A program made the translations under genes and the position numbers. Positions 1 through 10,344 of a DNA stretch of 64,000 nucleotides are shown piece by piece (the first letter of the stretch is position 1; each line of letters starts with the position of its first letter). The stretch covers positions 162,834 through 226,833 of the forward strand of contig PDIP01000083.1 of the NCBI GenBank assembly GCA_002811645.1, written 5' to 3'. The notes below the pieces were generated by a model. The model was not told the DNA's origin. It saw only the letters and a program-made list of their open reading frames with translations, and ran no database searches. This DNA comes from Corallochytrium limacisporum. Taxonomy: Eukaryota; Opisthokonta.

Positions 1-807
1 CTAAATCAAAAAGAGTAGATTTGATACAATATTCCCAGACAGAGGGTGGTACTAAATATATTGATGACGATTGGCCGTGACGAATAATTTCAGTTTTTGG
101 GGCGCTTCCTTCTCTTTTTTTCTTGCGCAGGTGCAAGAGCGAAGCGAAGGGGCGCCGGAGGTGAAGGGGAGGGAGGGAGGGCGGGGGAGGGGGGGAAAAC
201 CAGGAAGGAGGGAAGGGTGGGGGGAGAGTGGCCGGGCAAAAGGTGGAGAGCGCCAGCGCCCAAAAGTGTGCGAGGTCTTTTTGGTTTCGTGCGGAGTGGC
301 AGGAACCGTATACCCAGCGACCAGTGGCTGAGAAACCCCCCTTTGCAGCAGAGACCTTTTCCTCAGCGTATCGTCCCTTTGCCTGGTGAAGGGGGAGGGC
401 GGTGTATACAGCCACTGCTGATAATACGCGGGTTTAGAGTCAGCCTTGCGCGGCGGGTTCTTTGCGCAATGGTTTCGGTGGTTGCCATCTGCGCACGGAC
501 GGATACTGATGCAGTCTGACCGGATATTCGATGTCGTTTTTATTCTGTTGTAGGATTTGTAGTGTCGCACATCTTAGGGATTGATACGCAGCCACATGCG
601 TCCCATGGTTGTTCCACCCAGGTACTTATGATCTGCCATACTTTAGCAATGATGTAGAGAAACTACCATTTATACCTCATCTGCAGAGCCTGACTAGTTT
701 ACGAAACAGTACTCAAATAACTTGTGGTTTGTTAGCTTGGTCAGCACCCAATAGACGAATGGTTTGAATCTGACGAGCCGCCAAAGTCGCGCAGATATGG
801 AATCACA
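1..807. other. Intergenic, 5' flank of RING-CH gene
   Basis: No convincing gene. Positions about 160-250 are G-rich on the + strand with runs of GGG and GGGG separated by A, which creates overlapping open frames of low-complexity sequence that I do not accept as genes. The remainder is mixed sequence of ordinary composition leading to the ATG at 808. Confidence 0.6.
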
Positions 808-1563
808 ATGATCCTGGCAGAATCTTCAAGTATAGATCGTGACTCTCCCGTGTGCAGAGTCTGCTGGGTGGAAGCGACTGCTGACAACGGCTTAGTCAGC
901 CCGTGCAAATGTACCGGATCACTACAGTTTATCCACGAAGAGTGCCTCTCGCAATGGCTCAGCAATCTACCCTACCAGCGCCGCCTGAAATGTGAGATCT
1001 GCAACCACACTTACGAATCATGGGTACATCTCACTGCTACTGATGCTCTCCAGGCCATCCGACAAGCACCGTATGTAATCAAGCGTCTCGGCATGGCCAT
1101 TCTCACCGCCGGCTTCATCACGTACGTTGTCGGGCGAATGGCCCGGAATTTGCTCGCCTATGGTCCAATTCTCCTGTCAGGCGCTGCGACCTGGCTGCTG
1201 TCCGCCACAGTGGGTGACGGCGGTGGCATGCTCCTGGACATGGCAAGTAATTCATCACTGACATTCTCATTCTTTGCGAAGGACCAGAGCCTCCTCCTCC
1301 ATCTGATATTTGGCACCACCTTGCTGAGCATCTGGGGTATCTACCCCGAGGTGCCGATGGTCGCAGCCTTGCAGATCGCCATGTACACAGACCTTGGCAA
1401 TGCATGGGCCTGCGGGGTGCTCTGGACCCTGCTGATCTACGGCATGCAGGAGACAGTCACCTTCTTCTATCAGAAGGGTGCGCAGGGCCACTGGACGCAA
1501 CATGGCCGCATGACCCGTCTCTGGCAACGGGCTGGTTGGGCAGTGGCCAATAGTCAACAATGA
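808..1563 (+). CDS. RING-CH (MARCH-type) membrane E3 ubiquitin ligase
   Basis: A 251-residue protein that probably transfers ubiquitin to membrane-associated substrates. The N-terminus holds a RING-CH finger with ligands C16, C19, C33, C35, H43, C46, C62 and C65, including the family hallmark SPCKCTGS and a tryptophan (W50) in QWL. After it come several hydrophobic segments (about residues 92-110, 115-150, 160-185 and 200-220), so the protein is likely multi-pass with a cytosolic RING. Length and layout (short N-terminus, RING-CH, then about four membrane segments) resemble animal MARCH5, a mitochondrial outer membrane ligase of about 278 residues; location here is inferred only. The ATG at 808 lies just before the finger. 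The gene ends 288 bp from the convergent AP-1 mu gene. Confidence 0.85.
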   Translation: MILAESSSIDRDSPVCRVCWVEATADNGLVSPCKCTGSLQFIHEECLSQWLSNLPYQRRLKCEICNHTYESWVHLTATDALQAIRQAPYVIKRLGMAILTAGFITYVVGRMARNLLAYGPILLSGAATWLLSATVGDGGGMLLDMASNSSLTFSFFAKDQSLLLHLIFGTTLLSIWGIYPEVPMVAALQIAMYTDLGNAWACGVLWTLLIYGMQETVTFFYQKGAQGHWTQHGRMTRLWQRAGWAVANSQQ

Positions 1564-1851
1564 GACTCGTATCAGTCACTTTACATAGTTTATTATCATT
1601 ATTCCGCACACACATTCACCATTAGTATGGTCATCAATTGCAATAGCACAAAATACATAGAACTCAGTAGAATCTTCAAAAAATTAAGAAAAGGGTACAA
1701 TGTCTTTCTTTTGGCTATGATTGAAGCATAATGTTCTCGGGTGCTAAAGCGCAATCATTGTGAAGGGCACTGAAGAAATGTGACATGATTGCTTCTTTTG
1801 AGCCTTGTCAGGTTTGTATGGACGAAGACCATGGCAAGGGTCCTGGCAGTT

Positions 1852-3126
1852 CTAGCTCATTCTGATTTGGTAATCACCGTTCTGTGTTATGTACCGCACC
1901 CACGGCAGGGCCTGATAGCCAGACTTCTCAATAATCTTCAAGTAGCGCACCTGAATACCTGACGTCGTAAAGTACGGAATCTCAAACTTGACACTCACTG
2001 GCGGCCGTCCCTCACCTTCCTCACTCTCTACCGAAGGCAGACCAAAGTGTGCGCGCATCAGATATTCCTTACCGCCCTGGAATTGCTTGATTGTCCACAC
2101 AATGCAGTTGTCTTCCGGTGCGTATTTTACTACCCCGATGGTTGCCTTGAATTTGGGGCTGTCCGCGTCCTGAGGCACCGGAATTCGAATTTCCACATTG
2201 TTCGCCGTTGACCGCCGCTTGAACTGTGACTTTGTTTTGATCATGTACTCCACACGGCTATGACTGTAGCGCTCCACAATGGCGTCCACCCAAATCAGTG
2301 GCTTCACATTGGTGGAAAGGCGGTAGCTCATCAGTTCAAACTCGCCGTCCGGGGGAATGAAGGAGATGGTACGATCGTTCTCAAAACGACTCAAGCGCAC
2401 ACACTGGTGGAACTTAACGTCTTCCAGTTCGACCATCTTTCCCTTCGAAAATGTACGTCCCTGAGTCTCGAAAAGTACTTTGTCGTTTAGTCCCAGTCGC
2501 AACTCCGGCATACCTGACAAGAAGCACTTCATCTTAATGGCTCCAATAATCTCACTGCGCAGCAGATTGCCATTGGCACCAACCATTAGATTCACGCTCT
2601 CCACGACGTCCAGGAACACTTCATTCTTACGATGCTTGATGCCCTCACTGCGCCAGCTGACAGCATTTGTGACAGCGATTGGTACACTGGGGGCGCTTTC
2701 GGCCTTGTAGGACTCCTGTGTAATGTATTCCTGGAGAATCTTGGTCTCCGTAACCTGCGGATATCCGAAATCCATCAACTCATCCAGCAGCTCGTAGATG
2801 ATTACGAAATTGTCCCGAATGCTTTCCTCCTGCAGCTCTTTAAAGTATTCCGTCATAATGTTGACCACCTTGTGCAGGTATACAAAAATCTGGCTGACAT
2901 TGGCATTATAATGCGTTGTAGCGACGAGAAAAAGGCTGTTGTGGCGAATGTAGGCGAAAGTCACGTCATCCATAACAATCAAGGGCTGAACATTGCCTTC
3001 CTCTTCCATGTCCATCTGCTGGGGCAGAAAGCGTTCAATCACGTTCATAGGGATATCTCCACGGTAGTTCCTGGAGATCAGGACCTTGCCCTTCATGTCC
3101 AGAATGTAGACTGCAGATGCCACCAT
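1852..3126 (-). CDS. apm1: AP-1 clathrin adaptor complex mu subunit
   Basis: A 424-residue medium chain of the AP-1 adaptor, which selects tyrosine-motif cargo at the trans-Golgi network and endosomes. The sequence follows animal AP-1 mu almost end to end: the start ASAVYILDMKGKVLISRNYR, the conserved block EESIRDNFVIIYELLDELMD, the linker TNAVSWRSEGI, and the C-terminal end ALPWVRYITQNGDYQ. The longin-like N-terminal domain spans about residues 1-140 and the cargo-binding mu homology domain about 168-423. The family length is about 423, so it is complete. AP-1 is favoured over AP-2 mu by the start and by the ending GDYQIR. No intron is present although this gene is usually interrupted in fungi and animals. 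It reads away from the 3.2 kb gap to its right. Confidence 0.97.
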   Translation of the reverse strand: MVASAVYILDMKGKVLISRNYRGDIPMNVIERFLPQQMDMEEEGNVQPLIVMDDVTFAYIRHNSLFLVATTHYNANVSQIFVYLHKVVNIMTEYFKELQEESIRDNFVIIYELLDELMDFGYPQVTETKILQEYITQESYKAESAPSVPIAVTNAVSWRSEGIKHRKNEVFLDVVESVNLMVGANGNLLRSEIIGAIKMKCFLSGMPELRLGLNDKVLFETQGRTFSKGKMVELEDVKFHQCVRLSRFENDRTISFIPPDGEFELMSYRLSTNVKPLIWVDAIVERYSHSRVEYMIKTKSQFKRRSTANNVEIRIPVPQDADSPKFKATIGVVKYAPEDNCIVWTIKQFQGGKEYLMRAHFGLPSVESEEGEGRPPVSVKFEIPYFTTSGIQVRYLKIIEKSGYQALPWVRYITQNGDYQIRMS

Positions 3127-6100
3127 GGTTACTTCGGGTTTCTGCTCTACCGTTGCTTTGCCTTTCTTTACCTGTTGAATTTACTCCAATTTGTTTTGAC
3201 CGGATAAATATGAAAAAGATGTCGGAACAATGACTTTGCACCGCTGCTTCAGATCCATACACGGACTCAACCAGGTTTGAACTAAATACCCCAAAGAGAT
3301 TACCCAGTCTTTTATGCCAGGCAAGTTCCCAAGAACTCTCCCTTCAAATATGTGGGTCGTTCTTCCTTTGTATTTGAGAATTGCGATGTTGGCACATGAT
3401 ACAATGCTGTGATCCTCAGATACCTTCTGGTCCCAGGAAGCTTTTGTGTCCTGGAAGCTCCACATCTATGCTAGACGTGCGTCCCATCCGTCTAAAGCTG
3501 GTTTCCAGGAGGCATTCCGGAACCGTGATGGTGACCAAAAAGTGTGAGCTCTGAGGTCCCTCGGTCGGACCCACGACCGCGGAGCCGTTGGTCGCGGCTC
3601 CCTCCGTAGCTATGAATTGCTGTGGCTCTCCCACTACTATTTGGAACCCACGGCAAAGACCCAAACGCTAAGCCTGCTCCTCTGATGTGTAGCCACTGGC
3701 ACCTCATCCGACCAGTACTTGAATCGCCGGACCGGTACAGCCTTTTGTTGCGAACAATAACACTGGCCCCCACCGGTACCTAACTTACTCGCTCCCTTCC
3801 CGGGTTCCCGTCCGGCTCGCTTGCCCGGACTCGTCACCGGTTGCGTCCCAACAACAGTACATTCACTATGCACACTGGCACAGCAGTGCGTTCGGGCGCG
3901 AGAGCGGGGGCAAGGCTGCAAGGGCTAAACAGTGCTCCGAGTCGCACGTCGGCGCTTGCCATCCATACTTTCACTATTGAAAACTGTTCCCCTCCGAGTC
4001 TCCCAAGTGAGACTGCATAGTATAGCAACCGGGCTGTCAAGCGAACCGACTCCGACCCGGGAAGACTGAACCTAGCAAAAAGCCATAACATAAACCAAGT
4101 AGATTCTTTCGATTCCAAACACAATCGTATTTTAAATATATCTTACTGGCTACACATTTGTTTATTAGAGAAATCACAATCAATATATACTATAGAAGGG
4201 TAAACATCCCGCTTCGATTCTGAATGTTTTAGTTAGTGATTTTTCGGCCTGCCACAGTATTGCGGCCGCGCCAGTGTTGTTGTGCCTTCCTTCCCCCCTT
4301 CTCCCCGCCCTCCCCCTTTGCTACGCCCGTTCCTCATTCCCCGCCGACCTCCCGTACATTCGGTATGAAATACCGCACTGGGACCGTTTTCTTGTTCCCT
4401 TTCATTCCGCCTTTTTGGCTTTCGTTTATTTCTCCACCAACACAACCACCTCCGCCTTTGCTGCTGTTCACAAAGGGAGGACAAGGGGGCGCTAAGCTTT
4501 ACGGGAAAGTGGTTTGATTGAACGACAGGGGGTGGAGGAGGGGAAGCGAGCAAGGTTGTGTGTGTGGGGGGGGGAAAAAAAAAGGGGGGGGGAAAAAAAA
4601 AAAAAAAAAAAAGAGAGGGAAATGGCCCACCCTTGGCCTACTGGCGGCTGTTTGGCTCCTGGGCCACGGTGTGTGCAGTACCGCGCAGGGGGGGGGGGGC
4701 AGCCATCCGGAATCTGGGGATAGTCGGGCGCTTGCCCACGTGCTTCATCTTGTGGTACATTAGCTATGGACTGGGTCCCTTGGCAGGGGACGAGGAGTTT
4801 CGTTTGCATTACAACACACAGGAAGTTGTGCCGATGTTCTTGTTGTTGGTTTGCAATCAGTTGTGTTGGTGAAGGCAGATTGCACTGATAGAGAGGCTTC
4901 TCACTAGGACAGCATCGGGTAACAGCAGCAACAGCACCATCTTCTACGGTACACATGTTTAAACTTGGTTCATGATCATTCTGGTGTCGGTGTTTGCGTT
5001 CTTCATGTGTGACGGCTTGGCGCGCGAACACACAACACGTCAAGAGAAACCTGCACACATCATGGCCGAACAGTGCTCTTCTGCGCAGAATACCTCATGT
5101 CACACACACAAACACACACACACACAATTTTCCACGCGCCAGCAAATTATAGAATGTTATAGAGATATGGACATCGCTAACATGAAACGATTGCCCTGAT
5201 TTTCCAACGTCACACGGAGTTTTCCGTGGCACTGATTCTGGGCTAGTCTTTGACGCGCTTCGGGACCAGAACACCGAGTAACAAAATTCGGTGCCCTTCG
5301 CATAAGGCAAGCCAAGCCGCACACGAGGGTGGTGTGTTTGTGTACCCGAGTGGTACCATTGTACCCTTCCATTCCGTATGGCTCCCAAAATAATTGTTGT
5401 GTACGGGGCGCTGCGCTCCGTTTTACGCATGGCGGAACCTGGACCTTCTTCCTCCTCTCCCACTCCCTCTCCCTCGCTCACTCTCTTTCTCTCTCGCGCT
5501 TCGGGACTTCAGTTCCTTTAATACCGAAAAGCGCCCTTCCCTCTCTCTCGGTGGGCTCTCTAATCCCACCACCACTCTCTCGTCGCCCTCGCTTTTACTT
5601 CTCAGTGTGCGTGGTGTTCTACACTATCATTTCTGCACTATGTAGGGCACGGATGGCCCAAACGCGAATGGACGACAGTGGCTGTTTTGTTACTGTACAT
5701 ATATACAGAGCGATAGAGCGACAGAGCGAGCATCGCATTCGGTCACTGGCCTTGTCCACCACCACCAGACATGCCCTTTCGATCGCTCTCTAGTCTCCGT
5801 GGTTCCTCACATTTTTTTTTCATTTCTTGTACTGTGTGTTTCTAAAGCAAGCATGTGAATTACCTTTTGGTGACAACGATTGTCAAATAAACAGTTTCCA
5901 TTTAAAACCATTTGATGATGATGGTTGCTGGTGACGATGTGGGAATTTTGTTGTAGTGCTTTTCAAATTTCCGGTTGACCTTTGGAATCTTTTCTCTGGC
6001 ACGTGGTATTTCAGAGAGTCAATGATACACTATGATTAGACCACACGTGTTGTGAATTCCAACAGAAGCTTTCGGTAATTTGGGATTTCTCAATTATATT

Positions 6101-6329
6101 TATTGGGTTATTTCTGGAACAAGTAGTCTTTCTATTTCGTGTTCAAATTTGCAAACATCGCCTGCACAACAGGATAAAGGGTCGGGGTGACGCAGGAGAA
6201 GAACACCCGCGACGATAAATTTTTGCGAATCAAAGAGCACAAAACCTTATACTACTAAGGACTTCCGCGCTTTCAAGCATTTTAAGCCTGCAACGTTATT
6301 CTTCTAAGAATTCAATTTGAGAATCAAAA
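3127..6329. other. Intergenic, 3.2 kb between head-to-head genes
   Basis: No gene recognised. It holds a homopolymer block of purines (4566-4612), a CA stretch near 5104-5126, a CT-rich stretch (about 5445-5590) and AT-richer sequence towards 6329. Small open frames occur on both strands but look like ordinary intergenic sequence or simple-repeat translations. Both neighbouring genes are transcribed away from this gap, so it should contain two promoters. Confidence 0.6.
4566..4612. repeat. Alternating homopolymer tract G9-A9-G9-A20
   Basis: On the + strand nine G, nine A, nine G and twenty A follow one another without interruption. It is a pure polypurine tract of 47 bases. Such tracts can form triplexes, and they are also places where assemblies miscount bases, so the run lengths may not be exact. 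Confidence 0.9.
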
Positions 6330-7286
6330 ATGGCACAGGTTAACCAGTTTGCTTTGCTCAACGACGAGGGTGCGTCTGATGACGAGCGTGCTCCCGGAGC
6401 CCCTACCCCAAAGGCTAAGAACCAGGGGTCCTCTGCCGGTGGTCCTTCCGGCGGTGCCGTGAAGAAGCCTCAGGGTGGTCTTGACCAGGCTAATGCCCCT
6501 GCGATCGGTGGTGACAACGACCGTCGCGGAGATAAAGGCCGCGGTCGAGGACGTGGCGGTCGCGGACGCGGCGGCCGCGGTGGCCGCGGTGGAAGAGGCC
6601 GTGACCACGACCGTGCCTCTGGTACTGGTCGCCCTGCCTTCCGTCACGACGATGGCAAGAAGAGCGGTGGTGGTGCCCACAACTGGGGCAATGCCGCTGA
6701 GGAGGAGAAGGCAGCCGCTGCCGATGCTGGCCTGCCCGTACCCGAGGACGGTGCCGTTCCGGACGGTGCTGTGGCTGCCACTGCTGAGGGCGCCGAGGGT
6801 GCTGAGGGCAAGGTTCAGGTCGTCGAGGAAGAGATCCAGGGCATGACGCTCGAGGACTACAAGAAGAAGGCCGAACAGGAAAAGCTGTCCGCTTCTACTG
6901 GCCGCAAGGCTGGCGAGGGTGTTGACAACAGCCAGTGGAAGGGTGCCGTCAAGTTTGAGAAGAAGCCAGATGCTGAGTTTGATGACATGGGCTTCTTTGA
7001 GGGTAAGGGTGATGTACAGGGTGCCCGCAAGAACAAGGGCCGCAGCATCAAGGAGAACAAGGCTCTGGCTGTGGAGTTCCAGACTACCGACCCTAACGCC
7101 CGTGACGACTATGGCCGTGGTGGTGATCGCCGTGGTGGACGTGGTGGACGTGGCGGACGCGGTGGCCGTGGTGGACGCGGCGGCCGTGGCGGTGACACTG
7201 GTCGCCGTGGCGGCCGTGGTGGTCGTGGAGGCAGTGAGAGCAAGCCTAACGTGTATGATCCCTCTGCCTTCCCCACTCTGGCCTAA
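6330..7286 (+). CDS. Stm1/SERBP1/HABP4-family RGG protein (ribosome preservation factor)
   Basis: A 318-residue basic protein. Members of this family bind the mRNA channel of idle 80S ribosomes and also bind RNA. Visible features: an Stm1-type N-terminus (NQFALLNDEGASDDE), a first RGG/GRG box at about residues 67-92, the HABP4 core with GGAHNWGN and later MTLEDYKKKAEQ followed by the aromatic/acidic stretch FDDMGFFEGKG, a second long RGG box at about 254-307, and a conserved tail ending DPSAFPTLA. Yeast Stm1 is 273 residues and human SERBP1 about 400. Start: ATG at 6330 in the context aaaaATGgc. The antisense strand is also open for about 1 kb because of the GGN codons; that frame is a shadow. 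A single uninterrupted exon. Confidence 0.92.
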   Translation: MAQVNQFALLNDEGASDDERAPGAPTPKAKNQGSSAGGPSGGAVKKPQGGLDQANAPAIGGDNDRRGDKGRGRGRGGRGRGGRGGRGGRGRDHDRASGTGRPAFRHDDGKKSGGGAHNWGNAAEEEKAAAADAGLPVPEDGAVPDGAVAATAEGAEGAEGKVQVVEEEIQGMTLEDYKKKAEQEKLSASTGRKAGEGVDNSQWKGAVKFEKKPDAEFDDMGFFEGKGDVQGARKNKGRSIKENKALAVEFQTTDPNARDDYGRGGDRRGGRGGRGGRGGRGGRGGRGGDTGRRGGRGGRGGSESKPNVYDPSAFPTLA

Positions 7287-8510
7287 TTGACAGAAACGAG
7301 GTGGCGAATTCTCCCGCTTTTCGAATGGTCCATTGCGTGTGTGTGCTCTCGGAAGCAAACACAACAATAGTAGTTGTATGAAGATCATCAACTGGATCAT
7401 CAAACAGCATCGTCCCCAGGGAAGTGTATTTGTTCAGAGGTTTGTTCTCTTCTTGTCAACAGCGTCTTCTTCTTGTTTCCTGTTTCCTTTTGTCTTGATG
7501 ACAGGGTGAACAACAGAGATGAATACGTAAACTGTAGAACTTGCATGAAGAAACAGCTCGTGAAACAAAGGTAAAGTTTGAGAGACAGCCGGAAAGCATT
7601 GATCTTTTAGCAAAAGTTCAAAAGAAACCCACAAGCCCCCCAAACGAACGGATGAGTGAGAGAAAGAAGAGAGCGATCAAACAAAAGAAGAAGAGACATC
7701 GTAAACGAGGCGTACACTGTACCACAACAGAGAACACATATGTGAAACCTGTGGGCATCGGTGGCAGTCATCCATTGTACTTTTCTGCTTATTATCACTT
7801 TTGGACACACCAATCCTCAACCGCGCACAACTCATTTCACCACAACAACTTTCCATCATCACTTTTAGCATCATCCTCCACAACAACCACACCATCCTCT
7901 TGATTCCTTCCTTTGTAACCTTTTGTTCACATTCAAACATGTTTCTTTGCCCTGTTGTGTCTCCATTGTGACTATGGGAGCATAGTAGACTCGCCATCTT
8001 GAAGAGTTATTTCCAAGCGTTCTCAATCTTAGGTGCGAATGCGAACACAGCACGTCAAACCAAAACATCTAAAAGGCAACCCATATACACCTTCTAATTC
8101 CTATAGCCAACCATTCTGCATCATCCAGTCAAGTTTTTATTTCATGGTCGTGCTCACGGCCTCACGACCGGACATGCGATCGATGTCTCTTACCATCTTA
8201 CGCGTTGCCGTCCGTTGGTCCTGGCCGCCTTCACCCAACCCAAACCCCCGTCTCCCCCCCCCCCCTCTCTCCCGGGGGAAGGGGGAGGAGGGGTGGCCGG
8301 CCATTTGGCCCACCCACCAGGTGACACATACGCGCGCTCTAGTGGAAGAGCAACGGTGCGTCCACCATTCCAGGCCTATTTGAGAGGCGATGATGTCCCG
8401 TGTGATGAATAGACGACTAAGAGTTCAACAGGATTGTTTCCATGTCCATCGGAACCTAGTATTTCAAGAATCGAACCTTTTATTTTCCAGGATGAGCAAG
8501 GGAATAGGGG
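7287..8510. other. Intergenic, 1.2 kb
   Basis: No gene recognised. The left part is AT-rich and probably carries the 3' untranslated region of the Stm1-like gene. Near 8254-8290 there is a C run, a short CT stretch, then CCCGGGGG and a G run, a motif that recurs in other gaps. A pyrimidine run ending in TTTTCCAG just before 8491 resembles a 3' splice site, but I cannot pair it with a donor. Confidence 0.55.
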
Positions 8511-10181
8511 ATGGAACCACTCAGTATGGTAGTGGATAAAGGCACTAGCACTGCCGCCGGGCCTGATCCGGCCAAATTCCACTCACTCACAACGCAAATA
8601 TTCCAGGAACCTGGAAATCAACGTAAGAGCAGCAAACAAGCCATAGAATCACAGAGCAGTAGGGGTCGGAAGCGACGGAAGAACCCGGACCAAAGCAAGG
8701 GCAAAGGCAAGGACCATGCACTTGCATCCCTCGACCTGCGCCTCATGGCTCGGTCAGAGGCTTTGTTTCCATCGACTCCCACTGACGCTGCTCGGCTTTC
8801 AATGCATAGTCGGATGTCAGGACCTGAATTCAACACAAGCAACCGAAAAGTAGAAGCCGTCTCAGTCGGAGATGGTGCAGCACTTAATGAAGGAACGGAC
8901 AGTAAAGCCCTGACGGTCAGTCGTAAAGGGACTGAAAGTATTGGTCCAAAGGACGAGAAACAGCGTAAAATCGAAGACCAGACCATTGATCTTATGGCCA
9001 ACCCGTACAGTAAGGACCGGGGCCAGACGATGGAGACAAGTGGGGCGGCAAAGAAAGACTCTACGGTTGTTGTGGTGAAATCTTCAATCACAGGTCGTTT
9101 GATCGAACTACCCAAACCACCTCACGTCCCAAAGCCCATATGGCACGCACCCTGGACCCTCAGCCGATTAATTCGTGGTCATGCCGGCTGGATCACCTGC
9201 ATCGACGTCGATGTCAGCAACGATTGGTTCGTTACTGGTAGCAACGATCGGACACTAAAAGTTTGGGATCTGGCGCTGGGGTCTCTGAAAGTCACCCTCA
9301 CAGGCCATCTTGGTAGTGTCAAGTGTTGCAGGGTGTCAGACCGTCATCCGTACCTATTCAGCGCCGGAGACGATTTCCAGATCAAATGCTGGGATCTCAC
9401 GGTGAATCGGGTGATTAAGCAGTACCACGGGCACAGCGCTGGTGTGCTCACAGTGGATGTGCATCCTGCATTAGACGTGGTGGTCAGCGGTGGTCGGGAC
9501 AGTACAGTTCGTGTATGGGACATCCGTAGCAGCCGGGGCGCTCTGACCATGCGCACATCATCGAAAGATGCCGCCGTAACAACTTTGAAGTGCCAAAAAG
9601 CTGATCCACAGATCATAACCGCGGGCATGGACGGAGCAGTCAGGTTGTGGGACCTGCGCGCAATGGGGAAATGTGTCGCAACGCTCACACACCACCGTGG
9701 ATCGGTCAAAGGACTGACTCTGCATCCAGCAGAATGGACTTTTGTGACTGGTGCGAAGGATGGTTTGCGGAAATGGCAGTTTCCAGACGGTAGGTTCCTG
9801 CAGCATCTGCCGTTCCAACGGACAACAGGCACAGAAAACGACGCTGCAGTGGTCGGTATCGAGAACAACTGTAACGTCGTCTGCGTGAATGACGACGATG
9901 TCTTGCTAGCAGGAATGGACAACGGTCGTGTACTGCTGCATGACTACCGCAGTGGGCACCGGTTCCAGGTGCTCACCGCACCGCTGCAGCAGGGCAGTCT
10001 GGATTCCGAAGCTGGTATCCTCAGCGCGACTTTCGATCGTTCGGGGAGTCGATTACTCACTGTAGGTACGGATAAGACCATTAAAGTGTGGAAGGAGGAT
10101 GCCGACGCAACCCCCGAGAGTCACCCAGTCGATGTGAGAGGCTGGGAAAGGGAGCTCACGGCTCGCAGGCAGAAGAGGTAA
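8511..10181 (+). CDS. prp46: PRL1/PLRG1/Prp46 WD40 spliceosome protein (Prp19 complex)
   Basis: A 556-residue nuclear WD40 protein of the Prp19-associated complex, required for spliceosome activation and catalysis. The N-terminal about 205 residues are low-complexity; they lead to the hallmark WHAPWTLSRLIRGHAGWITC. Seven WD repeats follow (about residues 212-530) with the typical endings WFVTGSNDRTLKVWD, YLFSAGDDFQIKCWD and DVVVSGGRDSTVRVWD. The C-terminal part keeps the PRL1-specific LKGDYRSG-like block and GSLDSEAGILSATFDRSGSR, and the last repeat is DKTIKVWKEDADATPESHPV. Human PLRG1 is 514 residues. Start chosen at the first ATG of the frame (8511); the poorly conserved N-terminus makes this less certain. 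It is convergent with the RhoGAP gene, 163 bp away. Confidence 0.95.
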   Translation: MEPLSMVVDKGTSTAAGPDPAKFHSLTTQIFQEPGNQRKSSKQAIESQSSRGRKRRKNPDQSKGKGKDHALASLDLRLMARSEALFPSTPTDAARLSMHSRMSGPEFNTSNRKVEAVSVGDGAALNEGTDSKALTVSRKGTESIGPKDEKQRKIEDQTIDLMANPYSKDRGQTMETSGAAKKDSTVVVVKSSITGRLIELPKPPHVPKPIWHAPWTLSRLIRGHAGWITCIDVDVSNDWFVTGSNDRTLKVWDLALGSLKVTLTGHLGSVKCCRVSDRHPYLFSAGDDFQIKCWDLTVNRVIKQYHGHSAGVLTVDVHPALDVVVSGGRDSTVRVWDIRSSRGALTMRTSSKDAAVTTLKCQKADPQIITAGMDGAVRLWDLRAMGKCVATLTHHRGSVKGLTLHPAEWTFVTGAKDGLRKWQFPDGRFLQHLPFQRTTGTENDAAVVGIENNCNVVCVNDDDVLLAGMDNGRVLLHDYRSGHRFQVLTAPLQQGSLDSEAGILSATFDRSGSRLLTVGTDKTIKVWKEDADATPESHPVDVRGWERELTARRQKR

Positions 10182-10344
10182 ATAGATTTGTGACATGGAA
10201 TGTAGCGTAAAATATCAGTAGGATGTAGCAGTCATTTGCATTGTCTTTGGCGGTGTGTAGTAATGGCATTCTGAACAATTCACCGAGCAAGTCAGCGTGT
10301 CCGAACGTATTTTATAGAATTTTCGTTAATCTGGTCGTCGACTT

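Noticed and set aside
6324-7403. 359-codon minus-strand frame opposite the Stm1-like gene
   Set aside because: It is the antisense of GGN/GCN codons of the RGG protein, giving Ala/Thr/Val repeats, with no motif.
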